DNA of 64,000 nt from Candidatus Intestinimonas stercoravium (GCA_019117605.1 DWZK01000116.1:1-64000), one strand, 5' to 3'; positions 26,136 through 35,021 are shown, numbered from the stretch's first letter. Notes: a model not told the origin generated them from the letters alone. Made by a program: numbers and translations.

Positions 26136-27179
26136 CTATCGATCCCAGGGGTCTTCCCGGTCCCTGCGAGGGGGGCGGGGAGGGGCGTCCGGCCCGTAAG
26201 TCCCGGGCTCCCAGGGCTCTCCCGGGGAGCGGAGGGTGGGCTCGCGCATGGAGTAGGGCTGTCCGCCGGTGGAGGGGGGCTCCTGGGCCCTGGGGCCGGG
26301 GCGGCCGACGGCACAGTCGTAGAATCCGGCCACAGCGGCGGACATATAGGGCAGCAGCCACAGCAGCAGAGGGGCGGCGCACAGCAGGCCCAGCAGGAAG
26401 GACAGCCCGGTACAGATCAAGACCATGGCATAGTTGAGATAGATAAGGCCGGAGAGGGCCACAGCGGCGAACATAGACAGGTAGAACACCGCCAGGAAGA
26501 CGGCGGACGCCAGGAGGCCCCAGCCCAGGAAGGAGAGGATGAGGACGAAGAGGGACCAGCGGCGGCCCCGCATAAGAGCCTTGCTCTCGTTGAGACACTG
26601 CCGGGCGGTGAGCTCGGGCCGGTCCACCAGCACGTTGTAGGCCAGGGCGTAGCGGAGGAGGCGGGCGAGCAGGAGGATCAGGAGGGGGATCGTCAGCAGG
26701 ACGCTCGCGGCCTCCCGGAGCTGATAGGGGAAGAGGGAGACGAGAAGGGCATAGATCAAGGTCAGCCCCAGGGTCCACAGGAAGGTGAACACCAGCACCA
26801 GCAGAGAGAGGAGCAGCACCCGGCCCACCTGGGAGAGGGGGGCGAAGAGAGCGGCGTAGCCGGTCTCTCTCCGCCGGTAGAGGTCCATGCCGTAGCCGAT
26901 GAAGCCTGTCTGGAAGATCAGAGAGAAGAGGTAGCAGAGGAGATAGAGGAAGGCGAAGATCCATCTGCTCCCCTGGATCTGGGCATGGATGTGGTAGGGG
27001 TAGAGGTAGTTCGCCTCCATCACGAGGAAGGAGAGGTAGAGGCCCTGCACCAGGGAGAGGATCAGGCTGGGCAGGAGGGTGAGGGCCAGGAAGACCAGGG
27101 TCACCATGCGGGGGCTGGGCCGCCGGCCCCGGAGGGAGGCCTTGGCGGCGTTCTTGACGCCGGCGCGGGAGTAGTCCAT
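26136..27179 (-). CDS. DUF975 family membrane protein
   Basis: This 347-aa protein has six to seven hydrophobic segments between residues 25 and 290 and a Pro/Arg/Gly-rich cytoplasmic tail of about 60 residues. The LNESKALMRGRRW segment before the fourth helix is the hallmark of the DUF975 family. The ATG at 27179 is set by GGAGG eight bases upstream, five codons into the longer reading. It is downstream of a two-component system on the same strand. The function is unknown. Confidence 0.8.
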   Translation of the reverse strand: MDYSRAGVKNAAKASLRGRRPSPRMVTLVFLALTLLPSLILSLVQGLYLSFLVMEANYLYPYHIHAQIQGSRWIFAFLYLLCYLFSLIFQTGFIGYGMDLYRRRETGYAALFAPLSQVGRVLLLSLLVLVFTFLWTLGLTLIYALLVSLFPYQLREAASVLLTIPLLILLLARLLRYALAYNVLVDRPELTARQCLNESKALMRGRRWSLFVLILSFLGWGLLASAVFLAVFYLSMFAAVALSGLIYLNYAMVLICTGLSFLLGLLCAAPLLLWLLPYMSAAVAGFYDCAVGRPGPRAQEPPSTGGQPYSMREPTLRSPGEPWEPGTYGPDAPPRPPRRDREDPWDR

Positions 27180-27213
27180 AGGGGTGTCCTCCATTCGATC
27201 GATCTTGACACCA

Positions 27214-28869
27214 TCATACCATAGGCGTGCCCGCTTTGCAAACCGGAAGCTCCACCCAGAAGCGTACGCCCCAGGGCATATCCTTCACCCCGCAGCGGCC
27301 CCCGTGGAGACGGGTGGTCTCCCGCACGATGGCCAGCCCCAGCCCGGAGCCACCGCTGTCCCGGCTCCGGGCGCTGTCCACCCGGTAGAAGGGATCCCAC
27401 AGATGGGGCAGGGCCTCCGGGGGGATCGGCTCTCCGTCGTTGTCCACCTGCAGCCGGGCGGTGTGGCCGTGGACCGCCAGCGAGACGGAGACCTCTCCTC
27501 CGGCAGGGCAGTGGCGGAGGGCGTTGGAGGTCAGGTTGGACAACAGGCCCCGCAGCCGGCGGCTGTCCCCGGAGAGGACACAGGGGGACAGGTCCGCCTC
27601 CAGGACCACCTTTTTGGCGGCGGCGGGCCGCTCCAGAGTGCGGAGCACTTCCTCGGTGAGGGCGGTCAGGTCCACCGGCTCGGGCTGGAAGGGGGCCTTC
27701 CCGGAAGAGAGGCGGCTGAGCTCCAGCAAGTCATCCACCAGAGCGGCCACGCGGTCCGACTCGTCCATGAGCGTCTCCAGGTATTCTTCCCGCTTTTCCG
27801 GGGCGATGTCCTCCCGGAGCCCCTCGGCGTAGGAGCGGAGGAGGGCCAGAGGGGTCTTGAGCTCGTGGGCCACCGCGCTGGTGAGCAGCCGCTCCCGCCG
27901 GAGGCTGTTGGCCTGGGCCCGGGCAGTGGCGTAGGCCAGCAGCAGGGCCAGGAGGAGGGTGCCCATATAGACCATGCCCAGTCCCTGGAAAGCCAGGGTC
28001 CAGGGACGGTACGAGACGCCTATGGCGGCGGACAGGTCCTGGGAAAAGGGGACGGAAGAGCTCCGGGCGTAGCCCTCCCCACCGCCCTGATAGGGCGTCG
28101 TGCCGCCGTCCCGCGAGTCGTCCAGCCGCCCCTCCGCCTGCCGGAAAAGGGTGAGCGCCGTCTCCGGCGTGTCCTCGCTCCAGATGAGAGGGGAGCTGAG
28201 CTGGGCGGCGTCGAAAGTGATGGTGGAGAGCTCCTTCCCGTCGAAGAAGGCGCTGTCTGCGTCCAGCAGGGTCACCGGACCGTCTTCATACCAGTAGACC
28301 AGCTTCTGGGGGTAGACCACATTCCCCTCCACCACCCCGGTGACCTCTCCCCGAAGGCCGACGGTGAAGTTTTCCCCCTGGTCTGCCCCCAGATATTCGT
28401 CGTAGAGGCCGCTCTCGGTACCGTAGAACCGGAGGAGGCTCCGCTCCTCCCGGAGCCTGCGGGCAAGGGAGAGGATCTCCTCGTCGGTGAGCACGGCTTC
28501 GAAGTGGAGAAAATGATCATAGGTGCCGGTCCCGGGAAGGGTGAAGGAGCCGTGGAAGAGAGGAGAGCGGACCAGCTCGTTCCCATCGCTGTCCTCCAAC
28601 TGGTACACGGCCATGGCGCCTTTGTGGTAGTAGCAGCTGCCGATCCAGTACTCCATCAGGGCGGGCTTTTCCCACTCCTCCGCCGTTCCCTCCAGGACCA
28701 GCTGGACGTTACGAAGGGCGGAGTCCAGCCCTTCTTCCGCATCCCGGGTAAAGGCAGTCCTCTGGGCGTCCAGATTATAGAGGGAGAGCAGCCCCATGGT
28801 CAGCAGCCAGAACACCAGGAACAGGGCGGCGGTGCGTAAAAACAGGGGCAGAAAGGTGTCTCGTCTCAT
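27214..28869 (-). CDS. Sensor histidine kinase
   Basis: This 551-aa kinase has a first membrane helix at residues 8-30, a long extracellular sensor region (about 31-290), a second helix at 296-316, a HisKA domain with His335 in AHELKTPL, and an HATPase domain with N-box LLSNLTSNALRH and the G boxes DPFYRVDSARSRDSGGSGLGL in outline. It lies three bases after its response regulator gene, so they form one two-component system. The signal is not known. It resembles HprS/VanS-type kinases in layout. Confidence 0.93.
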   Translation of the reverse strand: MRRDTFLPLFLRTAALFLVFWLLTMGLLSLYNLDAQRTAFTRDAEEGLDSALRNVQLVLEGTAEEWEKPALMEYWIGSCYYHKGAMAVYQLEDSDGNELVRSPLFHGSFTLPGTGTYDHFLHFEAVLTDEEILSLARRLREERSLLRFYGTESGLYDEYLGADQGENFTVGLRGEVTGVVEGNVVYPQKLVYWYEDGPVTLLDADSAFFDGKELSTITFDAAQLSSPLIWSEDTPETALTLFRQAEGRLDDSRDGGTTPYQGGGEGYARSSSVPFSQDLSAAIGVSYRPWTLAFQGLGMVYMGTLLLALLLAYATARAQANSLRRERLLTSAVAHELKTPLALLRSYAEGLREDIAPEKREEYLETLMDESDRVAALVDDLLELSRLSSGKAPFQPEPVDLTALTEEVLRTLERPAAAKKVVLEADLSPCVLSGDSRRLRGLLSNLTSNALRHCPAGGEVSVSLAVHGHTARLQVDNDGEPIPPEALPHLWDPFYRVDSARSRDSGGSGLGLAIVRETTRLHGGRCGVKDMPWGVRFWVELPVCKAGTPMV

Positions 28870-28872
28870 GAT

Positions 28873-29541
28873 TCACGCCTCCTCCAGCTTGTACCCGGCC
28901 TTGAAGACCGTCTTGATCTGCCGCCCCGCCGGGCCCAGGGAGGCCCGCAGGTTCTTGATCTGGCCGTCCACCGCCCGGTCGCCCCCCTGGAAGTCCCAGC
29001 CCCATACCCGGGTGAGGAGCTGGTCCCGGGAGAGGACCCGGCCCCGGTTCCGCATCAGACAGAGGAGCAGATCGTATTCCTTCGGGGATAAGATGACAGG
29101 GATATCACTGACTGTACATGTTTTTCCCCTGGTATCCAGGCGGATGGCCCCGCAGACCAGGGCCCCGTCCTCTGTCCCGCGGCTCCTCCGGATGAGCGCG
29201 GTGGTCTTGGCGTAGAGCAGGGACAGGGAGAAGGGTTTGGTGATATAGTCGTCCGCCCCCAGGGCGTATCCCCGGAGGGCGTGGTCCTCACCGCCCAGAG
29301 CGGTGAGGAAGAGGATGGGCACGGTGCTCTCCCGGCGGAGGGCCCGGCATACCCCATAGCCGTCCAGGCCGGGCATCATCACATCCAGCAGCACCGCGTC
29401 GTAGTCCCGGGCGGCCGACCGCTCCAGGGCGGCGAGACCGTCGGGGACCCAGTCAGCCTCCATCCCGTGGGCGGCGAAGAGATCCTGAAGGATGCGGCCC
29501 ATCTTGGGCTCATCCTCCACGATCAGGACAGTATCCGGCAT
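28873..29541 (-). CDS. OmpR-family response regulator
   Basis: This 222-aa regulator has a receiver domain with the phosphoacceptor Asp53 in LLDVMMPG and Lys in TKPFS near 103, and a C-terminal winged-helix DNA-binding domain (LSPKEYDLLLCLMRNRGRVLSRDQLL in outline). ATG 29541 is supported by AAGGAGG eight bases upstream; twelve extra residues of a longer reading are rejected. The partner kinase gene follows directly. OmpR/PhoB proteins bind 11-bp spaced direct repeats, but no such site is visible at its own promoter. Confidence 0.93.
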   Translation of the reverse strand: MPDTVLIVEDEPKMGRILQDLFAAHGMEADWVPDGLAALERSAARDYDAVLLDVMMPGLDGYGVCRALRRESTVPILFLTALGGEDHALRGYALGADDYITKPFSLSLLYAKTTALIRRSRGTEDGALVCGAIRLDTRGKTCTVSDIPVILSPKEYDLLLCLMRNRGRVLSRDQLLTRVWGWDFQGGDRAVDGQIKNLRASLGPAGRQIKTVFKAGYKLEEA

Positions 29542-29606
29542 AGGGCCTGCCTCCTTTCTCGATGGACAGTATAGCACCGGGATGTGTAGAAGTTATGTTG
29601 AAGAGG

Positions 29607-29639
29607 AAAAACGCCGTCCCGGAAAGACCGGAACGGCGT
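29607..29639 (-). terminator. Terminator of the TPM-domain gene
   Basis: A 12-bp stem (ACGCCGTCCCGG with its near-complement) and 5-nt loop is followed by TTTT on the minus strand. It lies 16 bp after the stop codon and also separates this gene from the response regulator. Confidence 0.88.
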
Positions 29640-29654
29640 GGTAAGAGATATGGA

Positions 29655-30707
29655 TCAACGGTGGAAACCACCGCCCCGGGAGCCTCCTCCGCGGCCGAAG
29701 CCCCCGCCGCCGCGGCTGCCGCCAAAGCCCCCGCCGCGACTGAAGCCTCCGCCGCCGCGGCTGCCGCCAAAGCCTCCGCCACGGCTGAAGCCGCCCCCTC
29801 CGCGGCCGCCTCCGAAACCGCCGCCACGAGGGGGAAAGCCGCCGCCAAAGCCGCTGAAGCCGCCGCCCCTGGGAGGGCGGGGCCCGCGAGGGGGCGGGGG
29901 AGGAGGACGGTGCCAGTGCCGGCGGTACCAGGGGTAGGCGGGCCCGTGCCAGAACAGGATGGGCCGGAACACCACCGGCGGCACGGCCACGCCGTAGTAG
30001 CGGGCGCGGTAGGCGTTGTACCGGGCCCGGTCGATGAGAGTGAGGATCGCTAAGAGGATCGCCAGCCAGAAGATCAGGTCGATGAGCCAACCACCGTCCC
30101 AGCTGCGGACGGGCTGAGGCTGTTGGGGCTGGACCTGCGCCGCAGAGAGGTGAGCGGCGAAATAGCCGTTAAGGGCTCCGTACAGATCTTCCACGCCTTC
30201 CCCGTAGTCCCCTGCCATAAAGTCCGTGTAGAGATACTGGTCCATGTACTGTGTCACGGTATCCGCGCCGAAGCGGGCGTCAAGGTCCGGACCTGTGGCC
30301 AGATAAGCGTCCTGCCCCTGGATATCCAGCACCAGCAGAGCGTCCCGGCTGCCCAGGCCGATCTCTTCGCCCAGCTGATAGGCATAGTCGGAGAGGGAGA
30401 GACCGCCGGTGCCGTTGACGGTGGCCAGCGCCACCAGTGTGCCGTACCGGGCGTCCCAGTTGGCGTTGTAGAGGCACACCGTATCCTCTACGGAGGAGGA
30501 GAGGACATCGGCGCCGTCGGAGAGCAAGTTCGTATAGGGAGAGGTATCCAGAGCGGTGTCCAGCACTTCGGAGGAGGCAGAGGGCTCGGCGATATCCGGG
30601 GACTCGACGGTGTAGTCAGTGCGCCGCAGCTGGCCCAGCACGATCCCCGCCACCACGGCCAGGATCAGCACCGCCACGGCCACCGAACGCTTTTGAAAGA
30701 TCTTCAT
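29655..30707 (-). CDS. TPM-domain (YgcG-like) membrane protein with Gly/Arg-rich tail
   Basis: This 350-aa protein has a membrane helix or uncleaved signal at residues 8-26, an extracytoplasmic TPM_phosphatase-like domain (about 60-190, with LLSDGADVLSSSVEDTV and SRDALLVLDI), a second membrane helix at about 208-225, and a cytoplasmic tail. The tail has Pro runs, then roughly 65 residues of GGGF/RGGG repeats ending in GGGFHR. TPM proteins are often linked to membrane quality control. AAAGGAG precedes the ATG. The gene lies just downstream of xpaC-telA and may belong to that unit. Confidence 0.8.
   Translation of the reverse strand: MKIFQKRSVAVAVLILAVVAGIVLGQLRRTDYTVESPDIAEPSASSEVLDTALDTSPYTNLLSDGADVLSSSVEDTVCLYNANWDARYGTLVALATVNGTGGLSLSDYAYQLGEEIGLGSRDALLVLDIQGQDAYLATGPDLDARFGADTVTQYMDQYLYTDFMAGDYGEGVEDLYGALNGYFAAHLSAAQVQPQQPQPVRSWDGGWLIDLIFWLAILLAILTLIDRARYNAYRARYYGVAVPPVVFRPILFWHGPAYPWYRRHWHRPPPPPPRGPRPPRGGGFSGFGGGFPPRGGGFGGGRGGGGFSRGGGFGGSRGGGGFSRGGGFGGSRGGGGFGRGGGSRGGGFHR
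29665..29860. repeat. Tandem GC-rich minisatellite coding for GGGF repeats
   Basis: A unit like CCGCCGCGGCTGCCGCCAAA recurs at intervals of about 45 bp, three near-identical copies plus degenerate flanks, coding the RGGGFGGSRGGGGF repeats on the minus strand. Such tracts can change copy number by slippage. Confidence 0.75.
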
Positions 30708-30740
30708 GGGAACTCCTTTTCTTCAGGTGGAGGGCCTCGC

Positions 30741-31940
30741 TCAGCCCCGGAGCTCCAGCAGCTTCTGCTTGAGCTCGCCTTCGATGCGGCCCAGCTCGGC
30801 CTCGGCCTCCCTGCGCTTCTGGGCGCCCTCCTGCTGGATCTTCATCACCTCGTCCAGGGTGGAGATCAGCTGCTGGTTGGTGTGCTGGAGGGTCTGGATG
30901 TCCACCACGCTGCGCTCCGCCTCTTTGGCGGTCTCGATGGTGCCCATCTTCAGCATATCCGCGTTCTTCTGGAGGAGCTGATTGGTCATGTTGGTCACCG
31001 CGCTCTGGGCGGCGGTGGCCTGGCGGGAGTGCTCCAGGCCCAGAGACAGGACCATCTGGCTCTTCCACAGGGGGATGGTGTTCACCAGAGAGGACTGGAT
31101 CTTCTCCAGCATCAGGGCGTCGTTGTTCTGGATGAGCCGGGTCTGGGGGCCCATCTGGATAGAGATCATCCGGGTGAGCTCCAGGTCGTGGATCTTCTTC
31201 TCGAAGCGAGAGCACATGTTCACCAGGTCGTTATATGCCTGGGCGTCCTCCTGCGCCCCGGAGGCGGCGGCCTTCTTCCGCAGCTCTTCCAGCTCCCCGG
31301 CGCGGACCTGGGCCAGGCGCTTCTTCCCCGCCAGGATATACATGGTGAGCTCTTTGTAATACTTGGTGTTCAGCTCGTACATCTGGTCCAGCATGGCCAC
31401 GTCCTTCATCAGGGTGAGCTGGTGGCCCTCCAGGATCTCCACGATCTTGTTGACGTTGGTCTCCGCCTTGGCGTACTGGGCCTTCATGGCCTCCAGGTCG
31501 TTCTTCTTTTTCTGGAAGAAGCCGAAGATGCCCGACTTCTCCTCCTGGCCGAAGTTCTGCAGCTCCCCCACCAGGCCGGCAAGGGCGTCGCCGATCTCCC
31601 CCAGGTCCTTGGTACGCACCGAGTTGAGGGTGTTCTCGGAGAAGGAGGCGATGTTCTTCTGGGCCGCCGCGCCGTACTGGAGCACCACATTGGAGTCGGT
31701 GATATCGATCTTCTGGGCGAACTCGTCCACCATCTTCCGCTCCGCCTCGGACAGCTGGCTCTCGTCCAGCTTCACGGCGTTGGCGTCCCGCAGGGCCTGA
31801 TCGGCGGCCTGCTGCCGGTCGGCCGCGCCCGGGTCCAACGTGAGGGTCGGGGCGGCCGGGGCCTGCTGCTGGGCCTGGGCACCGCCGCCCAGGTCGGGGG
31901 TAAGAGTCAGCTCAGGGGTGAAGTCGGTCTGGTCAGCCAT
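30741..31940 (-). CDS. telA: TelA-like toxic anion resistance protein
   Basis: This 399-aa protein is mostly alpha-helical and matches the TelA family (tellurite and other toxic anion resistance, PF05816): NVVLQYGAAAQKNIASFSENTL opens the conserved core, followed by KKNDLEAMKAQYAKAETNVNKI and a long coiled coil to the C-terminus. An N-terminal 45 residues are Ala/Gln/Thr-rich and disordered. It overlaps the xpaC stop by 8 bp, the standard pairing in Firmicutes. The true cellular role of TelA is still poorly understood. Confidence 0.9.
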   Translation of the reverse strand: MADQTDFTPELTLTPDLGGGAQAQQQAPAAPTLTLDPGAADRQQAADQALRDANAVKLDESQLSEAERKMVDEFAQKIDITDSNVVLQYGAAAQKNIASFSENTLNSVRTKDLGEIGDALAGLVGELQNFGQEEKSGIFGFFQKKKNDLEAMKAQYAKAETNVNKIVEILEGHQLTLMKDVAMLDQMYELNTKYYKELTMYILAGKKRLAQVRAGELEELRKKAAASGAQEDAQAYNDLVNMCSRFEKKIHDLELTRMISIQMGPQTRLIQNNDALMLEKIQSSLVNTIPLWKSQMVLSLGLEHSRQATAAQSAVTNMTNQLLQKNADMLKMGTIETAKEAERSVVDIQTLQHTNQQLISTLDEVMKIQQEGAQKRREAEAELGRIEGELKQKLLELRG

Positions 31941-32664
31941 CTTGCATCTTCCTTTCAGTCTCTTGAGTGCCGCTCTCCGGGTGGAATGGGGAGCTGGTGA
32001 GGCCCTCCTGGGCCAGGAGACCCTCCATCACCGTGATGTCGGTGGAGATGTCCAGGGCCTCATCGGCGAAGAGGGCGTCCAGCTGCCGGTCGAAAGCCCG
32101 GACCACGGTGTCCATCATGGACTCTATCTTTCCCATGGTGCCGTCGATGTTCTCTCCGGACACGCCGGCGGCGCCCATGCGGTCATATGCGTTGAGGAGC
32201 TTGAGGGTGGTGGGCAGGTAGTATCTCATGAAGCGCCGGATCTGGGGCAGCTTCTTGGGATGCTCCACCACATGGGAGAAGATCTTGGCGGTGGTGCCCT
32301 CCAGATGGTCGATCTGGGCGGAGACGGTGGGGTCCTCGATGGCGTCGTTGAGGCGGCGCATCTCGGAGAGGGCCAGGTCCCGCTCGCGGATCAGGGCATC
32401 CAGTTCCGGGTCGCCGGTGGTCTCGGCCTTGGGGGGCTCCTCCTGCTTCGGGGGCGTCTCCGCCTTGGGCGGGGCCTCCGGCTCCGGGGTCTGGAAGGTC
32501 CTGTCGGGGAAGACGGCCTTGCCGATGATATAGACGGCCACCGACACCAGGGCCGCGGCCGCATAGTGGACCGGCCGGTAGAAAGGCAGGAACAGCCCGC
32601 ACAGGGGCCAGACTGCCGCTGCCAGATAGAGGGGCGCACAGGATCTTTTGACGACCTTTGCCAT
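31933..32664 (-). CDS. xpaC: XpaC-like protein (5-bromo-4-chloroindolyl phosphate hydrolysis)
   Basis: This 243-aa protein has two N-terminal membrane helices (about 10-28 and 33-50), a Pro/Glu/Lys linker (55-85), and a helical XpaC domain (90-225) with HVVEHPKKLPQIRRFMRYYLPTTLKLL in outline. XpaC was named for an X-phos activity in Bacillus, but its biochemical role is unclear. AAAAGGAGG precedes the ATG by five bases. It is the first gene of xpaC-telA and is divergent from ilvA. Confidence 0.88.
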   Translation of the reverse strand: MAKVVKRSCAPLYLAAAVWPLCGLFLPFYRPVHYAAAALVSVAVYIIGKAVFPDRTFQTPEPEAPPKAETPPKQEEPPKAETTGDPELDALIRERDLALSEMRRLNDAIEDPTVSAQIDHLEGTTAKIFSHVVEHPKKLPQIRRFMRYYLPTTLKLLNAYDRMGAAGVSGENIDGTMGKIESMMDTVVRAFDRQLDALFADEALDISTDITVMEGLLAQEGLTSSPFHPESGTQETERKMQDG

Positions 32665-32702
32665 GGGGGCCTCCTTTTCGGATGCGAACGGGATGTAAGG
32701 TT

Positions 32703-32731
32703 ATTGTACCCTGCGGGGCTATGGGTGTCAA
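32703..32731 (-). promoter_or_regulatory. Promoter of xpaC-telA
   Basis: On the minus strand TTGACA (32726-32731) and TACAAT (32703-32708) are separated by 17 bp. The -35 is one arm of a palindrome shared with the divergent ilvA promoter. Confidence 0.9.
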
Positions 32732-32743
32732 TGGCCGGGGCCA

Positions 32744-32772
32744 TTGACAGGGGGCGAAAATTTCCCTATTAT
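32744..32772 (+). promoter_or_regulatory. Promoter of ilvA
   Basis: TTGACA (32744-32749) and TATTAT (32767-32772) are 17 bp apart. The -35 box is the right arm of the palindrome 32726-32749 (11-bp arms TGTCAATGGCC around GG). Confidence 0.9.
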
Positions 32773-32835
32773 ATATAGATATATCTAATGCACAGGCCCG
32801 GAAAACTGGGCGGCAGCTGGGAGGAAGAGATACAG

Positions 32836-34050
32836 ATGATGACATTGGAAGACTTCAAGGCGGCCCGAAACGTGCTCTCCGGGGTGATATTGGACACCCG
32901 GCTCATCTACAGCCCAGCTCTGTCCAAGTCCACCGGCAATCAGATATACATCAAGCCGGAGAATATGCAGGTCACCGGCGCCTATAAGATCCGGGGGGCC
33001 TATTACAAGATCAGCACCCTGACCCGGGAGGAGAAGGAGCGGGGGCTCATCACCGCCTCGGCGGGCAACCACGCCCAGGGCGTGGCCTACGCCGCCCAGG
33101 CCGCCGGAGTGAAGGCCACGGTGGTCATGCCCACCACCACCCCCCTGGTGAAGGTGAACAACACCAAGGACTATGGGGCGGAGGTCATCCTCCATGGCGC
33201 GGTCTTCGACGACGCGGCCGAGCTGGCCGCCCGGCTGGCGGAGGAGGAGGGGTATACCTACATCCACCCCTTCAACGACCCGGTGCTGGCCACCGGTCAG
33301 GGCACCATCGCCTATGAGATCCTCTCCGACCTGCCCGACGTGGATGTGATCCTGGTGCCGGTGGGAGGCGGTGGCCTGGCCTCCGGCGTGGCCACCCTGG
33401 CCAAGCTCCTCAACCCCAACGTGAAGGTGATCGGGGTGGAGCCCACCGGCGCCGCCTCCATGAGGGCCAGCCTGGAGGCGGGGCATATCGTCACCCTGGA
33501 CAGGGTGGAGACCATCGCCGACGGCGTGGCGGTGAAGACCCCCGGGGACAAGATCTTCCCCTATATCCAGGAGAACTTGGACGGCATCATCACCATCGAC
33601 GACAAAGAGCTGGTGGACGCCTTCCTGGACATGATGGAGAAGCACAAGATGATCGTGGAGAACGCGGGGCTGCTGCCTATCGCCGCCCTGAAACACCTGG
33701 ACTGCAAGGGGAAGAACGTGGTGCCCATCCTCTCGGGGGGCAATATGGATGTGATCACCGTCTCCTCCCTGGTCCAGCACGGCCTGGTGAGCCGGGGGAG
33801 GATCTTCACCTTCTCCGTGCAGCTGCCCGACCGGCCCGGCGAGCTGGTGCGGGTGGCCGATCTGGTGGCCCGGCACAACGGGAACATCATCCGCCTGGAC
33901 CACAACCAGTTCGTGAACATCAACCGCCAGAGCGGCGTGGAGCTGCGGGTGACCCTGGAGGCCTTCGGGCATGTCCACAAGAGGGAGATACTGGCCGGGC
34001 TCCAGGAGGCGGGCTATGACGTCCAGGAGGTCATGACCACCGCCGTCTGA
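32836..34050 (+). CDS. ilvA: Threonine ammonia-lyase (threonine dehydratase)
   Basis: This 404-aa PLP enzyme deaminates threonine to 2-ketobutyrate, the entry to isoleucine. Lys51 in TGAYKIRGA is the PLP Schiff base, SAGNHAQG contacts substrate, and GGGGLASG near 187-194 holds the phosphate. A C-terminal ACT domain (about 325-404, FSVQLPDRPGELVRV) is present as in the shorter TdcB/IlvA-like enzymes with one ACT unit. The start at 32836 follows GGGAGG; sixteen extra N-terminal residues are possible but lack a ribosome site. It is monocistronic. Confidence 0.94.
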   Translation: MMTLEDFKAARNVLSGVILDTRLIYSPALSKSTGNQIYIKPENMQVTGAYKIRGAYYKISTLTREEKERGLITASAGNHAQGVAYAAQAAGVKATVVMPTTTPLVKVNNTKDYGAEVILHGAVFDDAAELAARLAEEEGYTYIHPFNDPVLATGQGTIAYEILSDLPDVDVILVPVGGGGLASGVATLAKLLNPNVKVIGVEPTGAASMRASLEAGHIVTLDRVETIADGVAVKTPGDKIFPYIQENLDGIITIDDKELVDAFLDMMEKHKMIVENAGLLPIAALKHLDCKGKNVVPILSGGNMDVITVSSLVQHGLVSRGRIFTFSVQLPDRPGELVRVADLVARHNGNIIRLDHNQFVNINRQSGVELRVTLEAFGHVHKREILAGLQEAGYDVQEVMTTAV

Positions 34051-34373
34051 GGCAGACCAGCGCCGCCGCCGGGGGGAGCATATCCCCCCGGCAGGCGGCT
34101 ATCGTCAAGCGGCGGGCGTGCCGGGTCGTCGCCGCCGGGCGGGAGACGGCGTGGGGCCGCCATGCTGGGGCGCAGCAGCGCGCCCGGGGAGGCCGGCGGC
34201 TGTCCCGGTGCCAGGGCCCGGCGGAGGGCCGGACCACGATCCGCTGGCACATCCTATGCCGGCGCGCCCCCGGCGGTGTGCCCCGGGCGATAGGGACAGT
34301 ATACGCCCGTGACGTTAAGAGTTTCCCGCAAGAAATTTAAAAATTTCATGAAGATCGAAAGGAGGAGGGCAGG
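34051..34373. other. GC-rich structured intergenic region, no gene recognised
   Basis: This 323-bp stretch between ilvA and rpe holds several nested inverted repeats: a long hairpin at 34062-34099 (CCGGGGGGA with TCCCCCCGG), GCCGCC...GGCGGC around 34157-34200, and TGCCAG...CTGGCA around 34209-34249. Short ORFs in it show no homology I recognise. The first hairpin probably ends ilvA. The rest could be a small RNA or the leader of rpe, but it matches no known RNA family that I recognise. Confidence 0.45.
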
Positions 34374-35021
34374 ATGGCGAAGATCGCGCCCTCGATACTC
34401 TCCGCGGATTTCTGCGAGCTGGGCCGGGACATCCAGCGGGTCTCCACGGCGGACTGGCTCCATGTGGATGTGATGGACGGCATGTTCGTGCCCAACATCT
34501 CCATCGGCGTGCCGGTGGTGGCCTCGATCCGCAGGCATACGTATATGTTCCTGGACGTCCACCTCATGGTGGAGAAGCCTGTACGCTATGTCGACGCCTT
34601 CGCCCGGGCGGGGGCGGACCTGCTCACGGTCCACCTGGAGGCGGACATGCCGCCCCAGATCCGGGAGGCCCTCCGGGCCATGGAGGCCGCCGGGGTGAAG
34701 AAGGGGATCGCCCTGCGGCCCATCACCTCGGCGGAGGCGGTGCTGCCCTATCTGGAGCTGGGGGTGGATCTGGTGCTGGTGATGACGGTGGAGCCCGGCT
34801 TCGGCGGCCAGAAGTTCATGGCCGACCAGCTGCCCAAGCTCCAGGCCATCCGGCGGTACATCGACCGCTATCGGCCCGGCTGTGAGCTGGAGGTGGATGG
34901 AGGGGTGGGCCTCTCCAACGCCCGCCAGGTGGAAGAGGCGGGGGCCAGCGTCCTGGTGGCCGGATCCGCCGTCTACGGCGCGGCCGACCCGGCGGCGGCG
35001 ATCGCCGCCCTGCGGGGCTGA
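34374..35021 (+). CDS. rpe: Ribulose-phosphate 3-epimerase
   Basis: This 215-aa TIM barrel interconverts ribulose-5-phosphate and xylulose-5-phosphate in the pentose phosphate pathway. APSILSADF at residues 5-13, HVDVMDGMFVPNIS at 30-43 (metal His and Asp), DVHLMVE, MTVEPGFGGQKF (near 140-151) and EVDGGV near 176 are all family signatures. AAAGGAGGAGGG precedes the ATG. It lies 32 bp upstream of recR, so the two are probably co-transcribed. Confidence 0.96.
   Translation: MAKIAPSILSADFCELGRDIQRVSTADWLHVDVMDGMFVPNISIGVPVVASIRRHTYMFLDVHLMVEKPVRYVDAFARAGADLLTVHLEADMPPQIREALRAMEAAGVKKGIALRPITSAEAVLPYLELGVDLVLVMTVEPGFGGQKFMADQLPKLQAIRRYIDRYRPGCELEVDGGVGLSNARQVEEAGASVLVAGSAVYGAADPAAAIAALRG

Noticed and set aside
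29665-29860. GC minisatellite as a mobile or intergenic repeat
   Set aside because: It is in frame within the TPM gene and codes the GGGF repeats.
34031-34252. Minus-strand ORFs in the ilvA-rpe intergenic block
   Set aside because: Arg/Pro-rich composition typical of GC-rich noncoding DNA, no ribosome site, and overlap with the ilvA end.
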